Shown: positions 1-6,351, counted from the first letter of the stretch. The stretch is 7,229 nucleotides of DNA from Gammaproteobacteria bacterium (GCA_027484495.1 JAIXSW010000417.1:1-7229); one strand, 5' to 3'. The notes: generated from the sequence alone by a model not told the origin. Translations and numbers: made by a program.

Positions 1-984
1 AAATTTGACATAAGTCGGCCAATACTGAGCTGGGTCATAACGTGGGTCCTGACTGTCGCCCGGCAACTGCGCCATCTGCTGCTGCAAAAACTGTGAGTCT
101 GCTGCAGTCAACTGCAAGCGTGCGGCGACCGGCATTGTTTCAGGCAGCATAATCAGCTGCGTCAACCGATGCATATGGGACAAAGTCCAGCGGTTCTTTT
201 GACTAAAATCCAGCGACTTGCCCTGCAGTAAACCGTCTTTGAGATAGTCGTTGCCAACGGGGGTAAAGGGCCGTGCTGGCAGTGCCGGTGCGACACGGGC
301 TGGCTGGCGATATAACAAGCGGCCCGTCGTGTCGTAAAACACAACGGCATTGGTGGCCCGGTTATCTTCTGCACTCAGCGGTCGTTCCAGCCGGTGTAAG
401 ATCTGCGCATCGCGAAAACCCAAAGTCGCAAGCCGTGCGTTGATGTATTGCTGTCCCATCAATTCATACAGGCGGTTGTACGCGTCGTTATCGCTGACTA
501 ACAAGATTTTTTTCACATAATGACGCACAGTCGGCAGGCCGGACGCAGCGCTGTCATCGCGATTGATCAGCACATCGCCGGGCAACAATGGCTCTGTTTG
601 CATCACAGCGTCAGCGTTCACTCCATAGATAGCCAGCTGTTGCAGATATTCCAGCGCCAGCGCGGCGATCGCCAGTTTCACCGTTGACGCCGGATACAAA
701 TATTCCGCATCAGCCCGGTACTGATGTTCACGCAGAACAGCTCGGCCAGCGCCATCGCGCTGAATTTCGGTGAATAGAATTTGCAGCCGATATGGATCAG
801 GAGTTCCGGCGATCTGCGGTGCCGCCTCAACGACCCAATGTTCGAGTAATTGGTGTTGTTGGGGAATTGTCGCCGGTGCTGGCGTTTGGCTGCGGTCGAC
901 CCGCTGGGAGTTCACAGTCTGACAAGCGCTCAGCAGTAACAGGATTGCGCCGAGCAGCGGGGCGCGTTTTACGCAAATTGACAT
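1..984 (-). CDS. Lipoprotein serine hydrolase, class A beta-lactamase-like fold (3' end outside window)
   Basis: The reading frame is open from the ATG at 984 to the window edge, giving 328 visible residues; the C-terminus is missing. The N-terminus is a lipoprotein signal ending in the lipobox L-S-A-C (Cys21). Residue +2 is Gln, not Asp, so outer-membrane sorting is expected. The catalytic core shows S100-T-V-K103 (the SxxK nucleophile/base pair) and S164-D-N166 (the SDN loop), 64 residues apart, close to the spacing in class A beta-lactamases and related DD-peptidases. The KTG-type third motif would lie outside the window. The visible end, YWPTYVKF, resembles a segment I recall from annotated 'serine hydrolase' proteins of the beta-lactamase2 Pfam family. 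Such periplasm-facing lipoproteins may act on peptidoglycan or another acyl substrate; the substrate is unknown. The start is supported by GGAG at 992-995, 7 nt upstream. It is transcribed in the same direction as chrA, 125 bp away, and probably has its own promoter. Confidence 0.85.
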   Translation of the reverse strand, partial: MSICVKRAPLLGAILLLLSACQTVNSQRVDRSQTPAPATIPQQHQLLEHWVVEAAPQIAGTPDPYRLQILFTEIQRDGAGRAVLREHQYRADAEYLYPASTVKLAIAALALEYLQQLAIYGVNADAVMQTEPLLPGDVLINRDDSAASGLPTVRHYVKKILLVSDNDAYNRLYELMGQQYINARLATLGFRDAQILHRLERPLSAEDNRATNAVVFYDTTGRLLYRQPARVAPALPARPFTPVGNDYLKDGLLQGKSLDFSQKNRWTLSHMHRLTQLIMLPETMPVAARLQLTAADSQFLQQQMAQLPGDSQDPRYDPAQYWPTYVKF

Positions 985-1036
985 CGTTGTGCTCCGGTCG
1001 GATGACCATAAAGGGAATACTTTATTCTTTGTATGA

Positions 1037-1065
1037 TTTAAATCCAGAATAGATACAAGACACAA
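1037..1065 (-). promoter_or_regulatory. Candidate sigma70 promoter for the serine hydrolase lipoprotein
   Basis: Read on the minus strand, TTGTGT (-35, 1065-1060) and TTTAAA (-10, 1042-1037) are separated by exactly 17 bp, with a leader of roughly 45 nt to the ATG at 984. The -10 lies inside a perfect 10-bp palindrome, GATTTAAATC (1035-1044). The chrA to hydrolase gap is AT-rich compared with its surroundings. Other -35/-10 pairings are possible here (for example TTGCGC with TATTCT), so the exact placement is uncertain. Confidence 0.35.
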
Positions 1066-1109
1066 CTGCGCAAAACGAAGAGCCTGTAAAACTACCGATG
1101 CTTTGCCTT

Positions 1110-2276
1110 TTACAACGCTGCGCCCAGGAAAAAAAGCAGGCTGCCAAGCGGAACCAACAGCACCGGTGTGCACCAGCCACGCAGCACCAGCGCCATGCCG
1201 CAACCGATAAACAACCAATGCCAGCTGGTGGTGACCGCGTGAGGCACGACAAACTGCCACCAACCGGCAGCCAGCAAACCAACCACAGCGCAATTGACGG
1301 CGGCCACAGCGCCAAGTAGCGTGCGGTTCGCACTTAGCCGGTGCCACCATGGCCAGATCGCTGCTACCAATAAAGCTCCGGGTAAAAAGATGGCAATTGT
1401 CGCCACCAGAGCGCCCGTGACGCCGTTTCCGGCGGCAGCGCCCAGATAAGCGGCAAAACTAAACAGTGGACCGGGCATTAATTGTGCTGTGGCATAACCA
1501 GCGAGAAATTCGGTTTGACCGATGGTGCCTGTGGCCTGTTGCTCCAGCAGTGGCAACACCACATGCCCTCCGCCAAACACCAGCGCCCCAGCCTGAAAAT
1601 AGCGTTCGAACAACAGCAAAAGCGGCGCCTGGCTGTAAAACATAGCCAGAGCAGGCAGGCCGAGCAGCAGCACCAGTAAAATCAGCAGCAAGATAAGTCC
1701 AGGTTGTGTGGACCTTGGCAGGGCGGTCGTTGGCATTGCGGCCGGTGCAACAGGCGTCGGTCGGAGCCTCCAAGCACCTGCTAAGGCAAACAACAATAAG
1801 ACCCCCAGTTGCAGCGCCGGTTGTTGCACCGACAAAAAAACTGCAAAACCAAGCACGGCGAAAGCCCGGCGTGGCCAATCCGGCGTCAGCGATTTGCTCA
1901 TCAAAAAAATCGCATGGGCGACAATAACGACCAGCGCACAAAGTGCACCCTGGATTGCAGAAGCCCCGAGCCACTGCAGGCCATACAAACCAGCCAGGGT
2001 CATCAGCGCAAAAGATGGCAGCGTAAAGCCAAGAAATGCCAGCAAGGCACCGGTATATCCAGCGCGTTGCAGGCCGATACCAATACCGACCTGACTGGAG
2101 GCCGGGCCCGGCAGAAACTGACACAGCGCGACCAGTTGTTGGTATTGCGCCTTGGTTAGCCAGGCTTTTTCAGCGACAAAATGGCGTTCAAAATACACCA
2201 GATGCGCCGGCGGGCCACCAAACGAAATGGCGCCCAACCGAAGAAACTGCAGAAAAATGTCGGCATAAAACGCCAT
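1110..2276 (-). CDS. chrA: Chromate-type anion transporter ChrA (two CHR domains)
   Basis: A 388-residue membrane protein of the CHR superfamily, whose characterised members export chromate from the cytoplasm across the inner membrane. Two homologous halves are visible. The N-half carries F19-GGPPAH and L55-PGPASSQ; the C-half repeats them as F234-GGGHVVLP and M267-PGP. Long hydrophobic stretches follow each motif, and a Pro/Ala-rich linker (about 171-192) joins the halves. The length fits the long bidomain ChrA type. The frame stays open upstream to an ATG at 2381, but that would overlap the rhodanese gene. The start at 2276 (MAFYADIF) puts the N-terminus just before the first conserved motif, as in the family; an ATG at 2309 is an alternative. 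Its Shine-Dalgarno is weak, and a strong hairpin sits directly upstream. It lies 67 bp downstream of the rhodanese gene on the same strand, so cotranscription is plausible. Chromate may not be the native substrate; sulfate-like oxyanions are possible. Confidence 0.9.
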   Translation of the reverse strand: MAFYADIFLQFLRLGAISFGGPPAHLVYFERHFVAEKAWLTKAQYQQLVALCQFLPGPASSQVGIGIGLQRAGYTGALLAFLGFTLPSFALMTLAGLYGLQWLGASAIQGALCALVVIVAHAIFLMSKSLTPDWPRRAFAVLGFAVFLSVQQPALQLGVLLLFALAGAWRLRPTPVAPAAMPTTALPRSTQPGLILLLILLVLLLGLPALAMFYSQAPLLLLFERYFQAGALVFGGGHVVLPLLEQQATGTIGQTEFLAGYATAQLMPGPLFSFAAYLGAAAGNGVTGALVATIAIFLPGALLVAAIWPWWHRLSANRTLLGAVAAVNCAVVGLLAAGWWQFVVPHAVTTSWHWLFIGCGMALVLRGWCTPVLLVPLGSLLFFLGAAL

Positions 2277-2282
2277 GAAATT

Positions 2283-2306
2283 CAGCCTGAAAAATCTATC
2301 AGGCTG
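2283..2306 (-). promoter_or_regulatory. Perfect inverted repeat (hairpin) in the chrA leader
   Basis: CAGCCTGA (2283-2290) and TCAGGCTG (2299-2306) form a perfect 8-bp stem with an 8-nt loop, 6 nt before the chosen chrA ATG. On the chrA strand the arm nearest the gene contains the only AGG near the start codon, so folding could hide the ribosome binding site. No U-tract follows on that strand. On the plus strand the stem is followed by CATTTTT (T run 2309-2313), as in an intrinsic terminator, but no plus-strand gene precedes it. It may be a translational or attenuation control element, or a terminator against antisense transcription. The structure is seen in the sequence; the function is inferred. 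Confidence 0.55.
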
Positions 2307-2343
2307 CATTTTTACTGAAGCGGCGTTGGAATGCCAGTGTTGC

Positions 2344-2817
2344 TTAACAGCCACATTGCAGTGCTTGATCGCCCGTTGCAACAGGTGCTGTCACAGCAAA
2401 TCCTTCGTCCTGATAACCTTGCAGGCCGCCAATCATCATTTTCACCGGGTAGCCGAGCCTCGCGATCTTCAGCGCGGCCTGATCAGCGCCATTACAGTGC
2501 GGCCCGGCGCAATACACCACCAACAACCGATCTGCTGGCAGCGCCTGCAACGTCGCCGGGCTGATTTGCCGGTGTGGCAAGTTCAGCGCGCCGGGCACAT
2601 GGGATTGGGCATACGCAGCTTCACCGCGCACATCCAGCAGGACAAAATCATCGGCACCGCTTGCGAGCGCACTGTGTACATCACTGCAGTCGGTTTCAAA
2701 CTGCAGGCGCTGACTAAACCAGCTGATCACTGCGTCTGCTGTTGCGGCCGGGTACTGACAAACCAAAGAAGGGCTCTGTGGCTTGGTAGCTGTGAACTGA
2801 CTATTCGCTAAGGTCAT
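2344..2817 (-). CDS. Single-domain rhodanese-like sulfurtransferase
   Basis: A 157-residue protein with one rhodanese domain at about 38-145. The hallmarks are LLDVRGEAAYAQSHVPGA (60-77) and the active-site loop V-Y-C103-A-G-P-H-C108-N. C103 is the expected persulfide-carrying nucleophile. The following segment, MIGGLQGYQDEGFAV, is the usual C-terminal rhodanese signature. An N-terminal extension of about 35 residues precedes the domain. No signal peptide is seen, so it should be cytoplasmic. Rhodaneses move sulfane sulfur from donors such as thiosulfate or persulfides to thiol acceptors. The extra C108 in the loop and the C-terminal C-G-C could relay or resolve a persulfide (inference). The frame extends to an ATG at 2847, but AGGAG at 2826-2830, 8 nt before 2817, favours the shorter form. 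It is divergent from ftrA and upstream of chrA. Confidence 0.88.
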   Translation of the reverse strand: MTLANSQFTATKPQSPSLVCQYPAATADAVISWFSQRLQFETDCSDVHSALASGADDFVLLDVRGEAAYAQSHVPGALNLPHRQISPATLQALPADRLLVVYCAGPHCNGADQAALKIARLGYPVKMMIGGLQGYQDEGFAVTAPVATGDQALQCGC

Positions 2818-2825
2818 GCGGACTA

Positions 2826-2830
2826 CTCCT
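2826..2830 (-). promoter_or_regulatory. Shine-Dalgarno that sets the rhodanese start
   Basis: AGGAG on the minus strand ends 8 nt before the ATG at 2817. No comparable site precedes the in-frame ATG at 2847, so the shorter product is preferred. Confidence 0.7.
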
Positions 2831-2870
2831 GTGGGTTGAATAAACACAGCGCTATTTCAGCAAAGGAAGT

Positions 2871-2886
2871 CCAGTGCTAACACTGG
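2871..2886. promoter_or_regulatory. 16-bp near-perfect palindrome, candidate operator
   Basis: CCAGTG (2871-2876) and CACTGG (2881-2886) are exact inverted repeats around CTAA, so 14 of the 16 positions are self-complementary. It lies between two divergent genes, one of which is a regulator, and occupies the spacer upstream of the TAAAAT box of the candidate ftrA promoter. Binding by FtrA or another regulator is inferred. Confidence 0.45.
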
Positions 2887-2982
2887 CTAAAATGACAAAG
2901 AACGCCTGTTTTCAGCCAAGAACTTGCTGACCTGCCATAGCACCTGCACAATGCTGTGTAGTCAAATCAGTGAGTAAAATTT

Positions 2983-3954
2983 ATGTCTACCCAAGCGCCT
3001 CACCGCGTGGTCATCTGCGCTTATCACGGCCTATCGATGCTGGAATATGGCGCCGCAGTGGAGATTTTTGTCAGCCACGGCCGGACCAATTCGCCGTGGT
3101 ATCAAAGTCAGGTGATTGGCACCGATGGACCGGTCCTGCAACTCGGCGACGGTTCGGCGCTACATTTGTCGGCTGATCTCGGTCAGTTACAGCTGGCGGA
3201 TACCATAGTGCTGCCAGGCTGGCGCAATATTGAAGAAAAGCCGCCGCAAGCCTTGCTCCAGGCGTTGCAGCACGCTGCAGCACGGGGCGCCCGTCTGGTC
3301 AGTTTTTGTTCCGGCGCGGTGATCCTGGCTTATGCCGGTTTGCTGGAGGGGAAAACCGCCACCACACACTGGAAATATGCCAACGCATTCCGGCGGCTGT
3401 TTCCAACCATAAAACTCGATACCGATCCGTTATATGTGCAGGCCGGCCAGATCTTTACCTCTGCCGGCAGTGCCGCTTGTATTGATTTGGCGTTGGCGTT
3501 AATTGAAGCTGATTTTGGTGCAGCACAGGCAAATCGGTCAGCCCGGCGGCTGGTGGTGCCGTTTAGCCGCCAGGGTGGGCAACGGCAATTTATCGAGCTG
3601 CCGGTATCAACCGCCAGTAAAACATTAAGTGCGGTATTGGACGCGGTACTGGCAGATCTGACTCAGCCCTGGGACATTGATCAATTGGCACGGCAGGCCG
3701 GCATGAGCCGGCGTAGTTTTGACCGGCATTTTCAGCACAGCGTCGGGCAAAGTGCCAAGCAATGGTTGCAACAAGCCCGGATTGAGCAGGCAAAATTGTT
3801 GTTAAGCCGTGGCGAGCGGGTTGAGTCTGTGACGGGTCTCTGTGGCTTCACCAGTAGCTCGGCGTTCCGGTTGCAATTTGCCCAGTGGACCGGCGTGTCG
3901 CCGAGTCAATATCGCCAGCAGCAATTACAACATGTCAGCCTGATCTCCGCTTAA
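2983..3954 (+). CDS. ftrA: FtrA-type transcriptional regulator (DJ-1/PfpI domain fused to AraC HTH)
   Basis: A 323-residue cytoplasmic regulator of the GlxA/FtrA group. The N-terminal DJ-1/PfpI (class I glutamine amidotransferase-like) domain spans about 8-175. It has the nucleophile-elbow motif S107-F-C109-S-G followed by GLLEGKTATTHWKYA, and the conserved TSAGSAACIDLALALI stretch (159-174). The linker segment ANRSARRLVVPFSRQGGQ is characteristic of FtrA-like proteins. The C-terminal AraC domain has its first helix-turn-helix at 231-250 (DIDQLARQAGMSRRSFDRHF) and its second at about 280-311, ending GVSPSQYR. The domain is not catalytic in known relatives; C109 sits where DJ-1 proteins carry a redox-reactive cysteine and could sense an electrophile or sulfur species (inference). 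Divergence from the rhodanese gene makes that gene, and chrA behind it, the likely target. The GTG at 2970 is in another frame and was not used. Confidence 0.88.
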   Translation: MSTQAPHRVVICAYHGLSMLEYGAAVEIFVSHGRTNSPWYQSQVIGTDGPVLQLGDGSALHLSADLGQLQLADTIVLPGWRNIEEKPPQALLQALQHAAARGARLVSFCSGAVILAYAGLLEGKTATTHWKYANAFRRLFPTIKLDTDPLYVQAGQIFTSAGSAACIDLALALIEADFGAAQANRSARRLVVPFSRQGGQRQFIELPVSTASKTLSAVLDAVLADLTQPWDIDQLARQAGMSRRSFDRHFQHSVGQSAKQWLQQARIEQAKLLLSRGERVESVTGLCGFTSSSAFRLQFAQWTGVSPSQYRQQQLQHVSLISA

Positions 3955-3977
3955 AGCGCCGGCCGACTGTACAGGAC

Positions 3978-4006
3978 TTGCCAGTCTGACACGCAGCTCT
4001 TATGAT
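3978..4006 (+). promoter_or_regulatory. Sigma70 promoter for the RNA methyltransferase gene
   Basis: TTGCCA (3978-3983, five of six consensus bases) and TATGAT (4001-4006, five of six) are 17 bp apart. The predicted start, around 4013, leaves a leader of about 33 nt. This suggests the methyltransferase is expressed independently of ftrA, whose stop codon is only 23 bp upstream of the -35. Confidence 0.65.
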
Positions 4007-4045
4007 CGCGCCTCTTTTAAGCAGCCTGACCTGCCGGAATTATTC

Positions 4046-5203
4046 ATGTCACTTGTTCAGCAAGAAGCCACATCACCGTTGTTGTACGCCATCCTGCAAC
4101 TGGTCCTGCAACAGGACCAACAATTGGAAAGGGCGATGGCGCAAGTGTTTGGCGCCGCGCGGCCGGCGGTCAGTCTGCAAAGTCAGGTGGTATGGCATTG
4201 TGGCGCTTTTCTGCGCAAATTAAATGCCTATCAGCAATTGGCCGGCGCTGACGCCAGTTTAGCGGACACTGTGGCACTGTATTATGCGCTGCAGAGCGGC
4301 TCAGACCAGCTGCAGCAGCGCTGGCAGCAGTTACCGGCAGCGCTGCAAGATGGCTGTCCGGAGTGGCTTGACCAGCTGGGTCAGACCGAGCTTGGTAGTG
4401 CCTGGTCAGCAGAGCGCGCAGCGCTCGCACAGGCAGCGCCGCGTTTTATCCGGGTCAACCCATTAAAAACCAACCGTGATGCGCTGCAACGTGCGTTGGC
4501 ACAGGCGGGCATTCAGAGTAAAGCGGTTGACGATGTCGATTCGGCGCTGGAGATCACCTCCGACGGCGCTTTGTTTCAAACTGAAGCGTTTAAACTGGGT
4601 TGGTTTGAACAACAGGATGCAGGTTCACAATTGATAGCGGCCGCTTTGCCAGTCAAACCGGGCAGCAGGGTGATCGATGCCTGTGCCGGCGCTGGCGGCA
4701 AAACACTGGCGCTTGCTGCCAGGATGCAAGCCAAAGGCCGCCTATTGGCGATGGATGTCGAACAATGGAAGCTGGACAATCTGCAGCAGCGCGCCAACCG
4801 GGCCGGTGCTGCGAATATTGAAACCCGCCTGATCAGCAGCAGCAAAACGATTAAACGTCTGGCTGGCAAAGCGGATTTTTTGTTGCTGGATGTGCCGTGC
4901 AGTGGCAGTGGTGTACTCAGACGTAATCCCGATGCGAAGTGGCGCGCGCCGATGCGTCTGACGGAGCTCAGAGTCTTGCAGCAAGACATCCTGCAGCGAT
5001 ACAGCAAAATGCTCTGCGTCGGCGGCGAGCTGGTTTATGCGACTTGCTCGATATTTCCATCCGAGAACCGCGCACAGATTGACGCCTTTTTGGCCTGCCG
5101 GCCGGATTTTCAGCTGCTGTCTGAGCAACACATCAGCCCGGCGACCTCTGGTTTTGACGGTTTTTATGCCGCTCATTTACGCCGGATCAGCGAGCTGAGC
5201 TGA
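4046..5203 (+). CDS. RsmB/NOP-family RNA (cytosine-5) methyltransferase
   Basis: A 385-residue SAM-dependent RNA methyltransferase, expected to methylate C5 of a cytosine in rRNA or tRNA in the cytoplasm. Residues 1-130 form a helical N-terminal region. A PUA-like/ferredoxin-like segment follows, with FIRVNPLKTNRDAL near 134-147. The SAM-binding motif I is V209-IDACAGAGGKT; most relatives have APGGKT at this point. The two family cysteines are present: C285 in D-V-P-C-S-G-S-G (motif IV) and C334 in Y-A-T-C-S (motif VI). In E. coli RsmB the motif VI cysteine attacks the base and the motif IV cysteine helps release it. It ends with the family-typical DGFYAAHLRR. GGAA sits 6 nt before the ATG. 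It is not beside fmt or def, the usual neighbours of true rsmB, so it is probably a paralogue with a different target; the exact position is unknown. It converges with the lipoprotein gene at 5238. Confidence 0.88.
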   Translation: MSLVQQEATSPLLYAILQLVLQQDQQLERAMAQVFGAARPAVSLQSQVVWHCGAFLRKLNAYQQLAGADASLADTVALYYALQSGSDQLQQRWQQLPAALQDGCPEWLDQLGQTELGSAWSAERAALAQAAPRFIRVNPLKTNRDALQRALAQAGIQSKAVDDVDSALEITSDGALFQTEAFKLGWFEQQDAGSQLIAAALPVKPGSRVIDACAGAGGKTLALAARMQAKGRLLAMDVEQWKLDNLQQRANRAGAANIETRLISSSKTIKRLAGKADFLLLDVPCSGSGVLRRNPDAKWRAPMRLTELRVLQQDILQRYSKMLCVGGELVYATCSIFPSENRAQIDAFLACRPDFQLLSEQHISPATSGFDGFYAAHLRRISELS

Positions 5204-5237
5204 CCGGCGTGACGGTTACTGACTTGATTTGCTCCGA

Positions 5238-5801
5238 TCAGGTTTTGCTGGCATCCGCGGCCGGTGTGGCTTCTTTTACTTCGTAGGCTTTGCACGTGCT
5301 GATCAACGCTTGTAAATGACCACCTAAATCTTTGCTGGCGAACTGCTGGGTTTGGCTCACCAGTGTTTTTAACGTCGCAAGCGCTTGTTCCAACCCTTGC
5401 TGATCGATTAGCGTCTTGGCATAAGCCGCTGCATCCGCACCTTGTTCCAGCATTGCCGCGACACTGTCAAAACTGAGTTCCTGCGAAAAAACCTGTTCAA
5501 TGTCAGACAGTAATTGCGCCACTTTGGCTGATTCGACCAAAGCACCTTCAACAGTAATGAGTTTCCCCATTGGGTCTGCCGCCAACCGGCTGGCGACACA
5601 AGCTGCTACTGTGCCGGCTTCAGCACTCCCGGCCACAGCCGCCAGACCTTGTTCACGAATTTGTTTGACCGCTTCCGCGATTTGCGGATCTTGTTGCAAC
5701 CATTGTTGCTCCAGTGCAGTTTTCGGATTTTCACTGAGATAACCACAACTGGTCAGCAAAAATACCAATCCAGCGGTTAATAAAGGGCGGGTAACAGACA
5801 T
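5238..5801 (-). CDS. Uncharacterised helical outer-membrane-type lipoprotein
   Basis: I do not recognise this family. The 187-residue product begins with a basic-hydrophobic signal and the lipobox L16-T-S-C19. Gly at +2 predicts transfer to the outer membrane by Lol. The mature part is Ala/Gln/Leu-rich and almost all helical in character, with heptad-like spacing around 90-160. It contains two further cysteines, C68 (VAACVAS) and C170 (ISTCKAYE), which could form a periplasmic disulfide. The frame continues upstream to an ATG at 5843, but GGAG at 5808-5811, 6 nt before the ATG at 5801, and the position of the signal peptide select this start. The gap of 142 bp to the next upstream gene contains no convincing promoter or terminator, so read-through from the pagL operon is possible. 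Confidence 0.8.
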   Translation of the reverse strand: MSVTRPLLTAGLVFLLTSCGYLSENPKTALEQQWLQQDPQIAEAVKQIREQGLAAVAGSAEAGTVAACVASRLAADPMGKLITVEGALVESAKVAQLLSDIEQVFSQELSFDSVAAMLEQGADAAAYAKTLIDQQGLEQALATLKTLVSQTQQFASKDLGGHLQALISTCKAYEVKEATPAADASKT

Positions 5802-5943
5802 AGGCAGCTCCATGGCAACAAGACAAAGGACTACAGCGGTCAATAACGCGCTGCGTATAGCTGTTCAATTGGCGTTGCTGGCGCAGAATTCAAGGGCAGG
5901 CAGCGAAAATCAGTTTTTTTCTGGCGTGAAGCGGTCACAACCG

Positions 5944-6351
5944 TTAGGGCGTTGGCGTGAGCGCGGCCAGCAGGCGCTGGCGCAGCGCCGTCATTTGTCT
6001 GGCCTGTTTCTGGGGTGAAATTTCAGCGTGACCGTGTAATGCGACCTGCACCTGTACCTGATATTGGTTATAGAGCTTGTTTAATACCGGGCTTTGACCG
6101 AGTGCAAACAGTTGCTGCCACAGATCTTCGATGTGCTGCAGCTGCGACGCAGACTCGGCGCTGATTTTGGTTTGTTGCAAGGCCTGACTGAGCCGGCGCA
6201 ACTCCAGATCCAGCTTGCGTACCACCGGCTCACTGCACTGCGAACTGGTGGCCGCCTGCGGCAGCGGCTGGGTGGCGGCACCCGGTACTTGTTGCGGCAG
6301 GAGCAGAGCCAGCAGCAATAAACTGATTTTTGCGAGCACTAAGCGTTGCAT
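5944..6351 (-). CDS. Small exported helical protein of unknown function, translated with pagL
   Basis: No family is recognised. The 135-residue protein has a signal peptide: a short basic start, a long Leu-rich core at 8-18, and probable cleavage near 24-27. The core is not followed by a lipobox. The mature protein has one cysteine (C39) and long Gln/Leu-rich amphipathic helices over about 42-130, which may form a coiled coil. The start at 6351 is well supported by AGGAGG at 6357-6362, 5 nt upstream; an upstream in-frame ATG at 6399 lies inside pagL and lacks such a site. Its Shine-Dalgarno overlaps the last base of the pagL TGA stop and only 10 bp separate the two genes, so they form an operon. 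A role in the periplasm alongside PagL is inferred from this arrangement alone. Confidence 0.78.
   Translation of the reverse strand: MQRLVLAKISLLLLALLLPQQVPGAATQPLPQAATSSQCSEPVVRKLDLELRRLSQALQQTKISAESASQLQHIEDLWQQLFALGQSPVLNKLYNQYQVQVQVALHGHAEISPQKQARQMTALRQRLLAALTPTP

Larger units (their letters stand above)
2818..2982. promoter_or_regulatory. Divergent control region between the rhodanese gene and ftrA
   Basis: These 165 bp must hold both promoters. For ftrA, TAAAAT (2888-2893) is a good -10. The element 17 bp upstream, GGAAGT, is a very poor -35, as in an activator-dependent promoter, and the spacer is exactly the region filled by the palindrome at 2871-2886. A second plus-strand pair is TTGCTG/CACAAT, 17 bp apart. 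For the rhodanese gene, TTGACT (2965-2960) and ATAGCA read in reverse (TGCTAT, 2942-2937) are 17 bp apart, with a weak -10. No site is decisive. The ftrA start has only a weak Shine-Dalgarno. Confidence 0.4.

Noticed and set aside
1..984. Antibiotic resistance beta-lactamase
   Set aside because: Motifs show only the shared fold; the lipoprotein anchor, long linker and missing C-terminal motif do not support a resistance call.
1459..2124. Open frame of 221 codons on the minus strand
   Set aside because: It is another frame of chrA, has no family motifs and no Shine-Dalgarno, while the chrA frame has two full CHR domains.
2283..2313. Intrinsic terminator ending the rhodanese transcript
   Set aside because: On the rhodanese strand no U-tract follows the stem; the T run exists only on the opposite strand, where no gene precedes it.
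2277..2381. Longer ChrA beginning at 2381
   Set aside because: It would overlap the end of the rhodanese gene by 38 bp, adds a non-hydrophobic tail absent from the family, and has no ribosome binding site.
2275..2811. Open frame of 178 codons on the plus strand
   Set aside because: It lies opposite the rhodanese gene, and its translation shows no recognisable domain; the rhodanese frame has a full catalytic loop.
2947..2958. CACA-ATGC-TGTG inverted repeat near ftrA
   Set aside because: Arms of four bases are too short to separate from chance.
4576..5176. Two long minus-strand open frames under the methyltransferase
   Set aside because: They are antisense shadows of a gene with clear motifs, and their translations are low-complexity Ala/Arg/Leu-rich.
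5206..5219. Terminator between the convergent genes
   Set aside because: ACCG...CGGT makes only a 4-bp stem with no T run on either strand.
5911..5943. Terminator after the 135-residue gene
   Set aside because: CGGT-TGTG-ACCG on the minus strand is a 4-bp stem and the next homopolymer there is A, not T.
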